A stretch of DNA of 49,170 nucleotides from Aridibacter famidurans (GCA_024103495.1 JAGFIQ010000157.1:1-49170); one strand, 5' to 3'. Positions 9,343 through 18,641 are shown, counted from the first letter of the stretch. Program-made: numbers and translations. The notes: a model not told the origin generated them from the letters alone.

Positions 9343-9744
9343 TTGTCGTGAATCGTGAATCGTAAATCGTGAATCGTGTCAGTAGCCCAAGCGTTAGCGC
9401 GGGCGAAAATGGGAATCGCGAATCGTGTCGGTAGCCCGACCGTCAGGGAGGGCTACCGTCGGCAGTTCCAGGTTCAAAGTTCAAGGTTCCAAGTTCTATT
9501 CGCTTCGCTCAATGCGGGCGGGCTGCCCGCGCTCCAGTCGAACTCACCTAACACGGCCAACTCAGAAAACTCGGCCAACTCGGAAGACTCACCAAACTCC
9601 CGCCATTGACTAACCGACCCCCTCGGTTTAACCTTCCCCCGAACACGCAAGCTACTTTCCCGCACCGGGTTACAGCCTCCCCCAGCTGCCGGTCGCAGAT
9701 CCTTTTAACAGGCTAAGCCCAAAATTCGTCCAGAGAGGTTTCCG
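9343..9744. repeat. Intergenic repeats before the M14 peptidase
   Basis: No gene. It contains 'tcgtgaatcgtaaatcgtgaatcg' short-period repeats (9346-9376), two REP copies (about 9379-9407 and 9429-9457), a 'gcgggcgggctgcccgcgctcc' hairpin (9512-9533), and a tandem run of AACTCGGCC / AACTCGGAA-type 9-bp units (9549-9600). A GAGAGG box precedes the next start at 9745. Confidence 0.7.
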
Positions 9745-12717
9745 ATGAACACGAGTCCCTTTCTCCGCACCGCTCTCTTCATTCTCGTCCTTCTTTCCCT
9801 TACGCCGTTTGCCGCCGCGCAGACCATCAAGCAAAAGAATCTCGAGCGCGATCCTAACGTCGCCGTAGACCGCGAGTATACGGACAAGATCAACGAGTAC
9901 ACGACCCGGAAAGAGTTCAACTCGCCGCTGACGAACTATCTTCCGTCTTCGAGTTCCGTCCCGACGCCGAAGGCGATTCTCGGCGACGTCGCGGGCGCGC
10001 CGGGGATCCTGCCGTACTCGAAGCAGGTCCACGATTATATGAGGATGGTCGAGAAGGCCAGCCCGCGCGTGAAGGTCTATTCGATCGGGACTTCGGAAGA
10101 AGGCCGCGAGATGATCGCCGTGGCGGTCTCGTCGGAAGCAAATCTCGCAAAGCTCGAGGCGAACCGCGAGCGTCTCTCGAAGCTCGCCGACCCAAGGAAA
10201 ATAAACCTCAACGACGAAGAAGCGGAGATGATCATCGCCGACACGGTGCCGGTCTATTACCTGACCGGAGCGATCCATTCTCCCGAGACCGGATCGCCGA
10301 CCGCGCTGATGGAGCTCGTCTACAGGCTCGCCGTCGATGAAAGCGCTTATGTTAAGGACATCCGCAACAACCTGATCACGCTTATCACGCCGGTCGTTGA
10401 GACCGACGGCCGCGACCGCCAGGTCGACGTTTACAAATGGCACCTCGCGAACCCGGGCAAGAACTGGCAGAACCTTGTTTACTGGGGCCATTACGTCGCG
10501 CACGACAACAACCGCGACTCGATGGCTCTTTCGCTGAACCTGACGCGGAACGTCCTGAACACGTACATCGACTGGAAGGTCCAGGTCCTGCACGACCTCC
10601 ACGAATCGGTTCCGTATCTTTACGACAACACGATCGGGACCGAGCCTTACAACGCCTGGATCGATCCGATCCTCGCCGACGAATGGCAGCTGATCGGGTG
10701 GAACAACGTCGCCGAGATGACCAAGTTCGGAATGCCGGGCGTGTTCGCGCACGGCACGTTCGACACCTGGTCGCCCAGTTACCTAATGTTCATAGCGGCG
10801 TCGCACAACGGGATCAGCCGACTTTACGAAACATTCGGAAACGGAGGCGCGGACACGATAGAGCGCGAGCTTTCGCCTTCTTCCTACGAGCGCCGATGGT
10901 ACAGGCAGAACCCGCCGTATCCGAAAACGCTCTGGTCGCAGAGGAACAACAACAACTACCAGCAGACAGGGATCCTGGTTTCGCTGGCGCACTTCGCCGC
11001 GAACGGCAAGTTCTTCCTCGGCAATTTCTACAAGAAATCGAAGAACTCGATCCTGAAGCCCCGGCAGGCGGGACCCGCAGCTTATGTTTTCCCAGGCGAT
11101 GAGCGAAGGCCCGCCGGACAGGCGGAACTCCTGAACCTTCTGAAGGCGCAGGGGAACGAGATCCACAGGGCTTCGTCGGCTTTCTCGGTCAATGTGCCGG
11201 GAGACAAAAAGGGCGAGAGCAAGACGAGGGAATTCCCTGCCGGAAGCTACATCGTCCGGATGGACCAGCCGTACAGCCGCATCGCGGACATGATGCTCGA
11301 CAAACAGTTCTGGTCGCCGATCGATCCCCAACAAGACGTCTATGACGACACGGGCTGGACCTTCGGAGCGCTGAACAATGTCGAGGTGGTCCGCGTCACG
11401 GACACCAGAGTGCTTGAATCGCCTATGGAGCTGGTCAATGAAGCGGTGGTCGTGCCGGGCGGCGTCGAAGGGAACGGCCCCGTGTACCTGGTCGATCACA
11501 ACGCGGACAACACTCTGGTGACTCTGCGGTACAGGTTTCCCGACGCTTCGTTCGAGGCGGCGGAAGAACCGTTCAAGGCGGGCGGACGCGACTATTCGCG
11601 AGGCTCGTTCATCATCACGAACATCGACGGAGGCGAGCTAAGCCGTACGGCGCAAGCGCTCGACCTGCGGATCCAGGCCGCTGCCGCGAAGCCTTCGGTG
11701 AAAACGCACCCGGTGCGCGCTCCCCGGATCGCGATCATGCACACCTGGCTCAACACTCAGGACGAAGGCTGGTGGAGGATCGAGTTCGACCGCTTCAAAG
11801 TGCCCTACGACTACATCAGCACCCAGGACGCGGCGGCGGACCCGAACCTGCGCGCGAAGTACGACGTGATAATTTTCGCGCCGGTCGGAAGGGCGTCGTC
11901 GTCGATGATCATCGAGGGAATGCCAATGTACGGCAACCCTATCCCCTGGAAGAAGACCGAGCTGACCCCGAACCTGGGCCGGATCGATTCGACCGACGAT
12001 ATGCGGCCCGGCCTTGGCTTCAACGGCCTTAAGCACCTGCGCGACTTCGTGGCCAACGGCGGTCTGTTCATCACGGCGCGGGACACATCATCTTTCGCTG
12101 TCGAAACGGGTTTCGCGCCGGGCGTTTCCGAACGCAGGCCCTCGAGGCTTCGGCTTCCGGGGTCGGTTCTGACCTCGAAGATCGTCGATGAAAAGAGCCC
12201 GCTTCTCTACGGATATCAGGACGGATTCTCGATCTTCGCCGCGAACGGGCCCTTCTTCGGCGTGAGCAACTTCGTCGGCGGCCGAGGTTTTGGAGCGCCG
12301 AGCGACAGGCCTAGGATGACCGGACGCGGTTCGGCCGACGATCCGGATACGGTACAGAACAGGCCTCCGGACGAGTTCCCGGATCCTCCCGCGCCCGTCG
12401 AGAAATGGCAGGCCCAAGCCGTGACCGAGGCGGACCTGAGGAACGGGATCCGTGTCATTCCGCCGGCGATGCGGCCTCGGGTCGTGCTTCGCTATGGGGA
12501 CGCGAAAGGGCTTCTGGTCTCAGGGCTTCTGGACGGCGGAGGCGAGATCGCGCAGACGCCGGCGGTGATCGATGTCCCGCACGGCAGCGGGCACGTGATC
12601 CTGTTCTCGAACAATCCTTTCTGGAGGGCGGAAACGCAAGGGAGTTATTTCCTTGTGTTCAACGCGATCCTGAACTGGGATAGTTTGAACGCCGGCCGGG
12701 TCCTTGATCCCAGGTAG
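9745..12717 (+). CDS. Exported M14-family zinc carboxypeptidase, large (990 aa)
   Basis: Secreted metallopeptidase. Signal peptide to about residue 26 (PFAAAQ). The M14 domain covers about residues 60-400: the zinc motif HxxE is H178-E181 in AIHSPETGSP, and a later LHDLHES segment offers the third zinc histidine. The conserved NPG-type substrate loop may be represented by VVETDGRDRQVD. The C-terminal half, from about residue 650, looks like a class I glutamine-amidotransferase-type Rossmann domain (RIAIMHTW, then YDVIIFAPVG, then the LRDFVANGGLFIT segment) with no evident catalytic Cys. Such M14 plus GATase-like two-domain proteins are common exported enzymes in Acidobacteria and Bacteroidetes-like lineages. 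Substrate is not predictable. Confidence 0.88.
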   Translation: MNTSPFLRTALFILVLLSLTPFAAAQTIKQKNLERDPNVAVDREYTDKINEYTTRKEFNSPLTNYLPSSSSVPTPKAILGDVAGAPGILPYSKQVHDYMRMVEKASPRVKVYSIGTSEEGREMIAVAVSSEANLAKLEANRERLSKLADPRKINLNDEEAEMIIADTVPVYYLTGAIHSPETGSPTALMELVYRLAVDESAYVKDIRNNLITLITPVVETDGRDRQVDVYKWHLANPGKNWQNLVYWGHYVAHDNNRDSMALSLNLTRNVLNTYIDWKVQVLHDLHESVPYLYDNTIGTEPYNAWIDPILADEWQLIGWNNVAEMTKFGMPGVFAHGTFDTWSPSYLMFIAASHNGISRLYETFGNGGADTIERELSPSSYERRWYRQNPPYPKTLWSQRNNNNYQQTGILVSLAHFAANGKFFLGNFYKKSKNSILKPRQAGPAAYVFPGDERRPAGQAELLNLLKAQGNEIHRASSAFSVNVPGDKKGESKTREFPAGSYIVRMDQPYSRIADMMLDKQFWSPIDPQQDVYDDTGWTFGALNNVEVVRVTDTRVLESPMELVNEAVVVPGGVEGNGPVYLVDHNADNTLVTLRYRFPDASFEAAEEPFKAGGRDYSRGSFIITNIDGGELSRTAQALDLRIQAAAAKPSVKTHPVRAPRIAIMHTWLNTQDEGWWRIEFDRFKVPYDYISTQDAAADPNLRAKYDVIIFAPVGRASSSMIIEGMPMYGNPIPWKKTELTPNLGRIDSTDDMRPGLGFNGLKHLRDFVANGGLFITARDTSSFAVETGFAPGVSERRPSRLRLPGSVLTSKIVDEKSPLLYGYQDGFSIFAANGPFFGVSNFVGGRGFGAPSDRPRMTGRGSADDPDTVQNRPPDEFPDPPAPVEKWQAQAVTEADLRNGIRVIPPAMRPRVVLRYGDAKGLLVSGLLDGGGEIAQTPAVIDVPHGSGHVILFSNNPFWRAETQGSYFLVFNAILNWDSLNAGRVLDPR

Positions 12718-12874
12718 AATGAGGGTATTTGCCACAGTGGGGCAGGACCTGTGCCTGCCCCTTGACGGGTGCCTTTTCGATATCGAGAATTCCCTACCGA
12801 CCGTTTAGAGCAGCGCTTCGCGCTGCCCAAGCGGGGCCTGTCCCCGCTCAATTATTCAGCCACGGCGTATGGGC

Positions 12875-13426
12875 TTAATCTAATGTGATCTTATTTATGG
12901 TCTCGATCTCGCGTACCTCGAAGTACAGGAATTTGTCTCCCACCGAGAGTTGCTCGACCGATGGATCACTCTCTTCAGAGGCTCTCAAGTGCCCATTCAG
13001 CCTTACATCAATGACATAGGACGAGGGTCGCCTGGATGTGAGCGACCCCACACCTTCGGACTCAACAGTCGAACAAAAGCTCGATTCGGGCACATCGGCG
13101 CGTCTGCAGGCTCCTCTTATGATTTCATCACCAACATCCGCGAAAACGACCGGGTGTATCGAACTGCATCTGCCTTCTGCAGCAAGATGCGGTCGATCAT
13201 AAAGGAACACAAGCTTAGCGTCTAAAACCACAGCCTTTTGCTCATAGAGACGCCAGTTCTCGATCAGATCGCACACGCCTCCAAGCTTCTCGACTTTTGG
13301 GTTTGGAGCCGGGACCTTGATGAGTGATTCACCGGAATTGGCTCCGCAACCGGCAAACAATGGGAAGATTGCCAGCAGCAAAATGATGAAGCTGACTGCG
13401 AAAGGCGGGTTTTCGGTCAGGCGCAT
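12875..13426 (-). CDS. Hypothetical lipoprotein (183 aa)
   Basis: Not recognised. The N-terminus has a strong hydrophobic segment and lipobox FAGC (Cys about residue 27). The mature part begins with a Pro/Lys spacer followed by GGVCDLIENW and a beta-rich domain with four cysteines (in GVCDL, GRCSSIH, GACRRAD and SFCSTV) that could form disulfides outside the cytoplasm. The gene is convergent with the M14 peptidase gene and downstream of nothing obvious on its own strand. Base composition is lower in GC than its neighbours in the last third. Confidence 0.75.
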   Translation of the reverse strand: MRLTENPPFAVSFIILLLAIFPLFAGCGANSGESLIKVPAPNPKVEKLGGVCDLIENWRLYEQKAVVLDAKLVFLYDRPHLAAEGRCSSIHPVVFADVGDEIIRGACRRADVPESSFCSTVESEGVGSLTSRRPSSYVIDVRLNGHLRASEESDPSVEQLSVGDKFLYFEVREIETINKITLD

Positions 13427-13646
13427 AGGTTATCGGCTTATTCTACGCTAAGGTCGCAAAGTCATTTGCCCGCTTCTGCGCAGTTCTCGGCGTGTTCCCT
13501 TCAGGTAGAAATGCTCGTCAAAGAGGAACGGACTTAATATCTTTGCGATCTTCGCGACCTTTGCGTTGAAGGGGCTTTGCGCAGGCACAGGTCCTGCCGC
13601 TGCAGACCGCATCGATCAAATCGGAGGGCAGGCACAGGTCCTGCCC
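13427..13646. repeat. Short intergenic region between convergent/parallel minus genes
   Basis: No gene. It carries 'gcacaggtcctgcc' twice (about 13581-13594 and 13633-13646), the same phrase as at 12745-12757, and 'tctttgcgatcttcgcgacctttgcg', a member of the TTTGCG repeat family seen at 4500-4600. Confidence 0.55.
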
Positions 13647-14738
13647 CTACTGTTTAAGCGCCCGTTCCACCATCAGCCGTTCTTCCACGTTCTCCCGGTT
13701 GATCAATCCGACCAGCTCACCGTCCTGCATCACCAGGGCGACGTCGCTGTCGTGCGCGACGACCTCCTGAAGGAAGTCAGCCAGCTTCAGATCCGGCCCC
13801 ACAACGAAGAATTCGCGGTTCATATAAGAAGAAACGCGGGCCTCCGGGCCCTTTTCCGAGAGCCCCTTGATTATCTCGTTGCGAGTCAGAAGCCCGATCG
13901 GTTCGCCTCCGTCGAGTACCACGAAGTCGGTCTCCTGGCTGTTCAGAAGCGCGTCGACCGCGGTGCTCAACGTGTCGAAAGGGCTCAGGTCCGTGAACCG
14001 TTTCATAAGCGCGTCTTTCACTGTAAGTCCCGAGAGCTCAGATTTGGTACGTTCGCCCGCCGATTCCACACCCGCGCCCAGGAAGACGAAAAGCCCGATC
14101 AGGATCAGCCAGGGGTTGTAGTAGAAACCGAGGAAGATGAACACGATCGCAATGATCTGGCCGACCGACGCCGCGATTCGCGTCGCAACGCCCCGGTCGA
14201 GGAACGTGCTCAAAAGCGCTCTCAACGCGCGGCCCCCGTCCATCGGGAATGCCGGGATCAGGTTAAAGACCGCGACGATCAGATTGGCGGTGAAGAGCGT
14301 GAACAGGAACGGAACGTCGGAAATGCGTTCGGCGGATTCGAGCATCGCCGGGTCGGGAAAACTGCCTGTGACGGAGAAATAGGCCCAGAGCAGCGCTGCG
14401 ATCACGACATTCACCGAAGGCCCTGAAACCGCGACGAGAAATTCGCGTCCGGGCTCGTCGGGCATCTTTTCGAGAGAAGCCACGCCGCCGATCGGATAAA
14501 GCGTGATGTCCTTGGTGCCGATCCCGAACCTCCGCGCCATAAGCGCGTGACCGAGCTCGTGAAAAACGACGCAGGCGAAAAGCGCGAAGACGAACCCCGA
14601 CGCCCACAGCGCTTCGAAAAATCCCCCTCCTCCACTGAACTGAAGATAAACGATCCAGATGATGAGCAGCCAGAACGACCAATGGATGTACACGTCTATC
14701 CCGAACAGTTTGCCGAGCCTTATTGACCAGGATTTCAT
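13647..14738 (-). CDS. Site-2-protease-like M50 metallopeptidase with CBS domains
   Basis: Intramembrane zinc protease of 363 residues. The zinc motif HELGH is H60-H64, inside the second hydrophobic segment, and the third ligand aspartate is in NLIPAFPMDGGRALRA (residues about 160-175). Four to six membrane segments fill residues 15-215. Two CBS domains follow (about 235-290 and 300-355), for example DALMKRFTDLSPFDT and SYMNREFFVVGPDLKLADF. This layout matches the Rip3/SpoIVFB-like group of S2P proteases, whose CBS pair senses adenine nucleotides. Such proteases typically cleave membrane-bound anti-sigma factors or small membrane peptides; no partner is next to it. Confidence 0.93.
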   Translation of the reverse strand: MKSWSIRLGKLFGIDVYIHWSFWLLIIWIVYLQFSGGGGFFEALWASGFVFALFACVVFHELGHALMARRFGIGTKDITLYPIGGVASLEKMPDEPGREFLVAVSGPSVNVVIAALLWAYFSVTGSFPDPAMLESAERISDVPFLFTLFTANLIVAVFNLIPAFPMDGGRALRALLSTFLDRGVATRIAASVGQIIAIVFIFLGFYYNPWLILIGLFVFLGAGVESAGERTKSELSGLTVKDALMKRFTDLSPFDTLSTAVDALLNSQETDFVVLDGGEPIGLLTRNEIIKGLSEKGPEARVSSYMNREFFVVGPDLKLADFLQEVVAHDSDVALVMQDGELVGLINRENVEERLMVERALKQ

Positions 14739-14964
14739 TGCTCTAGGGTAACCCCGGGGGAGGTGAATCGTAAATCTCGAATGTCGAGTTGGCTGAGTTG
14801 GCTGAGTTGGCTGAGTTTCCTGAGTTCACCGAGTCCCGTAGGGACGGCCTGCCTTTAGCCGTGGGAACCCACGGGAGGAGTCGTACAACCCCCCGCAGCC
14901 GCGTTAGCGGCGACACCCGCCTGCCGGCGGGCGACAAGCTGAAGCTTATCGAACGGGACCAACC
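14739..14964. repeat. Intergenic repeats with a palindromic-element copy
   Basis: No gene. It has a 9-bp-period run of TTGGCTGAG (about 14789-14816), a CCGTGGGAACCCACGG hairpin (14859-14874), and one copy of the palindromic element CGACAAGCTGAAGCTTATCG at 14932-14951, the same family that sits inside the helicase gene at 23.6 kb. Confidence 0.8.
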
Positions 14965-16053
14965 TCACCCGATGCGAGACACGATCTCTTCCATCTCTCC
15001 GAGCCGTTCGCCGATCAAGTCCGCAAGCCGGAACTGGCTTCTTGCCCGGACAAGGTTGTGCGTCTCGTACGCCGTGTCGAAGTAGATGTCGTTGTTGAGG
15101 TAGTCGGTGAGCATCCTCAGGCCCACGATGAAGGTCATTACGCGCGAGCTAAACGCGAGCCCCTCCGCTTCTCCCGATCTCAGATCCAGTCCGCTGTCGC
15201 GGAAAAATCCCTTCACGAACGCTTCGAAGTACTCCAGATCGAATCCCACGTTCGCGACGTCTTGCTCATCCTCGTCGCCCTTGTTGCAGATCGTCCTGAC
15301 GGCGTCGCCGAAGTCGTAATGGACGACACCGGGCATCACGGTGTCCAGATCGATCATGCAAAGCGCCTCGTCGTCCTCCGAGAAAAGCACGTTCGAGATC
15401 TTTGTGTCGTTGTGGGTAACGCGCAGGGGGATCAGGCCTTCGCTCACCCGTCTCTCGAGCGACAGCATCTCCGACCGCAGTTCGAAGGCCCGTCCGATAA
15501 GGTCTTCAGCCTCGCTCTTTCGCTCGTCCGAACCGGATGCAACGGCCTCGTCGAACTGCGAGTACCTCAGCGACATGCTGTGAAATCTTGGGATCGTGAC
15601 ATTCAGCGCCGAAGGGTCCAGGTCTTCTGTGTCTTTCAGAAACGTCGCGATCGCCCTTCCCGCCTCGCGCGCAACTTTTGAGTTCGGTGTCCGAAGGTAG
15701 ACCCTCGAATCTTCTATGTAATTCAATAGGTTCCAAAAACCGCCTTCCGGGTCCTTGTGCAAGAAACCGCCGGAACGGGTCTCGAAGAACCGGAGCGCCC
15801 TGCGTCGAAACTCTTGCTCGGGAAGTCCGGCTCGTTTTGCGGCGATATGCGAGGCGACCTTGACCTTATTATCGATCACCGCCTCGGGATCGGGAAACAC
15901 GCGGCCGTTGATCTGCTGAAGGACGTAAGATCCGCCGGCATCGGTCCTGACCACGAAGGTTTGGTTGATATGACCCGTCTTTATCGGGTCCGCTTGAACG
16001 GGCGCGCCTTCGGCCGCGAACGCCTCGAAGACGCGTTTGATGTGTAGTTCCAT
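14965..16053 (-). CDS. N-acetylhexosamine 1-kinase-like phosphotransferase
   Basis: A 362-residue kinase of the aminoglycoside-phosphotransferase (APH) fold. The GHINQTF segment near residue 27 stands for the nucleotide-binding loop. The catalytic loop is VTHNDTKISNVLF (Asp near residue 215, Asn six residues on), and the metal-binding Asp is in CMIDLDTVMPG followed by YDFGDAVRT. The H-N-D-T-K and IDLDTVMPG blocks are the hallmark of NahK, which makes N-acetylhexosamine 1-phosphate from GlcNAc or GalNAc and ATP. Cytoplasmic. The gene stands alone, with no lnpA-like phosphorylase adjacent, so the actual sugar is an inference. Confidence 0.85.
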   Translation of the reverse strand: MELHIKRVFEAFAAEGAPVQADPIKTGHINQTFVVRTDAGGSYVLQQINGRVFPDPEAVIDNKVKVASHIAAKRAGLPEQEFRRRALRFFETRSGGFLHKDPEGGFWNLLNYIEDSRVYLRTPNSKVAREAGRAIATFLKDTEDLDPSALNVTIPRFHSMSLRYSQFDEAVASGSDERKSEAEDLIGRAFELRSEMLSLERRVSEGLIPLRVTHNDTKISNVLFSEDDEALCMIDLDTVMPGVVHYDFGDAVRTICNKGDEDEQDVANVGFDLEYFEAFVKGFFRDSGLDLRSGEAEGLAFSSRVMTFIVGLRMLTDYLNNDIYFDTAYETHNLVRARSQFRLADLIGERLGEMEEIVSRIG

Positions 16054-16191
16054 TTAGAAGATCTGTGAGACTGGCTTCGCCCGGGCTCAAGGATTTCAAG
16101 AGACATTTTCGCCGAGATTTCGATCCGGTTCCACCTCAGCGATCAATTTTCTGTATAGGAAACGACCGCGGCATAGGGAAGGCTCGTCCGT

Positions 16192-16361
16192 GTCCGAAGC
16201 CCAAGCGTCAGCGCGGGCTACCGCGGCCAAGTGAGCAGTGAGCAGTGAGCCGTGGGGAGCGGGTCCGAAGCTCAAGCGTCAGCGCGGGCTACTTTCGAGT
16301 ACTGAGTAGAGAGTACTGAGTACTGAGACGTGTCCGAAGCCCAAGCGTCAGCGCGGGCTAC
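16192..16361. repeat. REP array, left of RAYT (3 copies)
   Basis: Three near-identical copies of a REP sequence, reading GTCCGAAGCCCAAGCGTCAG then CGCGGGCTAC, start at about 16192, 16263 and 16332. They are separated by short satellite phrases (GTGAGCAGTGAGC; GAGTACTGAGTA). All three have the same orientation, opposite to the copies right of the transposase gene. They fill most of the 16054-16415 intergenic region, which otherwise holds nothing I can identify. Confidence 0.88.
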
Positions 16362-16415
16362 CGCATCAGGAAGCAGTTTCCCGAGACCCGGTTCCGAGGA
16401 CATCCCATTCGATTC

Positions 16416-16934
16416 TCAGTTGAGATCAGCGCCCTGCCCGAGCACAACGTAATCGACTGCTTCGTCGACGCTTTCCTCGGTCCACAGATATCTCGTGCTC
16501 CCGTGACGAGCCCAGACTCTCCTGCTGCGGTCGATCAAGTTCCTTTTTCGGAGTTCTCTTGTTGCGTAGGACTTGAACTCGTTCATCACCGTTTCGGGTT
16601 TTCGAGTGGCCGAAACGACGATGTGTATATGATTGGTCCTGACGTTTATCGTGTGGATCAGATATCCCCGATGTGAACAGACTCCTCGGATCGCGGTCTC
16701 AACGGCTTTTCTCCTTGGGTGATCCAGGCGCATCGGCCGGGCATTCAGCATTTCCTCCTCGTGATCTCTGAGGCCTTTCGAAGGCCTGATCCCGGGCTCC
16801 CCGACGCGGTTCTTACCTCTACGGTTAACGGAGCCTCGCTCGTCTCCGTGGAACCAGGTACCGTCGGTCCGAAATGTGATGAAGAAGGCTTCAGGCCACG
16901 TGCGGTCTGGGAAATCGATGTAGTCTCGTTTCAT
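16416..16934 (-). CDS. REP-associated tyrosine transposase (RAYT, Y1/IS200-like)
   Basis: Single-strand DNA nuclease/transposase of the Y1 HUH superfamily, 172 residues. The metal-binding motif is H-x-H (H102-I-H104 in NHIHIVV) and the nucleophilic tyrosine is Y123 in FKSYATREL. RAYTs are single-copy, chromosomally domesticated enzymes that mobilise REP/REPIN palindromes. Here REP arrays of opposite orientation lie on both sides, and the same REP occurs as scattered copies through the window. No inverted repeats of an insertion sequence flank the gene. The ATG has no Shine-Dalgarno box and sits right behind a hairpin with a T-rich tail (16947-16984), so expression may be low. Confidence 0.93.
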   Translation of the reverse strand: MKRDYIDFPDRTWPEAFFITFRTDGTWFHGDERGSVNRRGKNRVGEPGIRPSKGLRDHEEEMLNARPMRLDHPRRKAVETAIRGVCSHRGYLIHTINVRTNHIHIVVSATRKPETVMNEFKSYATRELRKRNLIDRSRRVWARHGSTRYLWTEESVDEAVDYVVLGQGADLN

Positions 16935-16946
16935 GGTGAGGAAAAG

Positions 16947-16984
16947 AAAAAGGCCAGATCCCCGATCGAGGATTCTGACCTTTT
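16947..16984. terminator. Possible bidirectional terminator / hairpin in front of RAYT
   Basis: An imperfect inverted repeat with arms AAAAAGGCCAGATCC and GGATTCTGACCTTTT faces A-rich sequence on the left and T-rich on the right, so it could terminate on either strand. On the minus strand it ends about 12 bases before the RAYT ATG. Confidence 0.5.
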
Positions 16985-17049
16985 GTAATTCTGTTTGTTC
17001 TTTTACTGTCCGCGCTCCCGGTGGAGACGAGGACGGGTCATTCTAACAC

Positions 17050-17394
17050 GGTAGCCCGCGCTGACGCTTGGGCTTCGGACACGGGCTTGGCACCTGGAAC
17101 CTTGAACTTGGAACCGCCGACTGTAGCCCTCCCTCACGGTCAGGCTTCGGACACGGGCGAGTGCTCGCGGTAGCCCTCCCTTACGGTTAGGCTTCGGACA
17201 CGGGCTTGGCACCTGGAACCTTGAACTTGGCACTGTCAACGGTAGCCCTCCCTTACGGTTAGGCTTCGGACACGGGCTTGGCACCTGGAACCTTGAACTT
17301 GGAACCGCCGACTGTAGCCCGCGCTGACGCTTGGGCTTCAGACACGGACGAGTGCTCGCGGTAGCCCTCCCTTACGGTCAGGCTTCGGACACGG
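17050..17394. repeat. REP array, right of RAYT (6 copies)
   Basis: Six copies of the REP core GTAGCCC(GCG/TCC)CT(G/C/T)ACG followed by GGCTTC(G/A)GACAC start at 17051, 17123, 17170, 17242, 17314 and 17361. Spacings are 72, 47, 72, 72 and 47 bp, set by two kinds of spacer: 'gggcttggcacctggaacc...' and 'ggcgagtgctcgcg'. Orientation is inverted relative to the three copies at 16192-16361. It is not a CRISPR: the spacers are themselves repeated. The remaining part of the gap between RAYT and the protease gene (16985-17049) shows nothing else. Confidence 0.9.
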
Positions 17395-17441
17395 ACGAGT
17401 GCTCTGCGAAGACCGTGTTCTCACTCGTCCGTCCCCCGCAT

Positions 17442-18641
17442 TCAGATCAACCGACGTGTCTTCAGGCTCGTGGAAGAGGTCTTACCCTCGCGTCCGTACT
17501 CGATCTTCACCTCTTTCCCAGGTTTTCGCATCGCTTCCATCAGGGTGTTGAACTCGACGAAGGTCAGCTTTCTGCCGTCAACGGTAAGGATCAGATCTCC
17601 TGTCTTGATCCCCGCCTCGTGCGCTGGCGAGCCCTCGAACACATCGACGACCTTCAGGGAGCCGTCGGCCTCGGGACTCACTGCCATTCCGGTCATGTTG
17701 AACTCGAAAGGCTCTTTGTGGCGTTCGCCCGCTTTCAGGTACAAGCGGCCGTTCGTGTAGTCGAACGTGACCGAGAAACGGTTCAGGAGACCCATACCGA
17801 TCAGCGCGTCCGAGTTGGTCGGCACTCGTCCCGTGTGGAACTGCGATACGACACTCGTGAGCGCGAACTTCCCGATCGAGATCTTCGCCGAGCGTCCGAC
17901 GCGTCCGCGGACCTCGCCGCCGACACCTCGTCCCAGAATGCCTTCGACCGAAGCCTCGGGCACCGGGAGTCCCTTGTCGCCCGAGAGCATGATCTCCGAA
18001 CTCGCACCCGTGTCCACGACAGCGGTCAGAACGACCGGCTTCTTTCCGTCAACATCGACGTTGACCTTGATGAACGGCTTCGTATTCACCACGGTCATCT
18101 CGACCGCATCTCCTGCACCGGAAGGCTCGAACTTCTCCGGATCGTACAGCCTGATGACCCTTTTGTCCGTGTCGATCGAAACCACGTACTTTCCGAATAC
18201 CGAAGCCCCGATCGCGCCGTCCCATCCTGTCCACGCCAGCGGGCCGGCCTCGCCCATCACGATGACCCTTTGATCGGCAAAAGAAACTCCCGCCATATCG
18301 ACCGCCGCGCCGGTCGCCATCCGTGCAGGCGCGGTCCCGGGACCGGCCCCCTGAAGCATCACCTGCGCCGGCGTGTACTCAAGCTTCATTCCCTCGGCGA
18401 CGGCGGGATTCATCAGAAAAACGCCGCCCACCATTCCCGTATCGAGGATGCATCGGATCGGCTTCGATCCGTTGACCGTGACGGGCACGATTATTTTGTC
18501 CAGCTCGTATTCGAACGGAATTTCATATAAAGGATCATTGCCGGGAACAGGCGCCCGATCCGAGCCGGCAGCATAAACGCACGCCGCGGCGACCGCGAGA
18601 ACGGCCGCGAGCATTTGCATTACTCTTCTTTTCATTATCAT
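17442..18641 (-). CDS. Exported retropepsin-like aspartic protease with PDZ domain
   Basis: A 399-residue periplasmic protein with a signal peptide (hydrophobic residues 9-25, cleavage near VYAAG). Two Asp-Thr-Gly motifs, D67-T-G (CILDTGMVGG) and D210-T-G (AVVDTGASSE), mark two retropepsin-like halves of one pepsin-type fold. A PDZ domain follows at about 315-385 (GSPAHEAGIKTGDLILTVDG). This architecture occurs in bacterial 'aspartyl protease family' proteins with PDZ tails. The start follows a GGAGG box that overlaps the end of the upstream ArsR-like gene by 8-9 bp of spacing, so the two form an operon. Substrate unknown. Confidence 0.88.
   Translation of the reverse strand: MIMKRRVMQMLAAVLAVAAACVYAAGSDRAPVPGNDPLYEIPFEYELDKIIVPVTVNGSKPIRCILDTGMVGGVFLMNPAVAEGMKLEYTPAQVMLQGAGPGTAPARMATGAAVDMAGVSFADQRVIVMGEAGPLAWTGWDGAIGASVFGKYVVSIDTDKRVIRLYDPEKFEPSGAGDAVEMTVVNTKPFIKVNVDVDGKKPVVLTAVVDTGASSEIMLSGDKGLPVPEASVEGILGRGVGGEVRGRVGRSAKISIGKFALTSVVSQFHTGRVPTNSDALIGMGLLNRFSVTFDYTNGRLYLKAGERHKEPFEFNMTGMAVSPEADGSLKVVDVFEGSPAHEAGIKTGDLILTVDGRKLTFVEFNTLMEAMRKPGKEVKIEYGREGKTSSTSLKTRRLI

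Noticed and set aside
13566..14426. 286-codon plus-strand frame
   Set aside because: Antisense shadow of the M50 protease gene; its start lies in a repeat.
17050..17394. CRISPR-like array
   Set aside because: The 'spacers' are themselves two repeated types and repeats fold as REPs; no cas genes in the window.
17331..18530. 400-codon plus-strand frame
   Set aside because: Exact antisense shadow of the aspartic protease gene; basic, Arg/His-rich composition without any motif.
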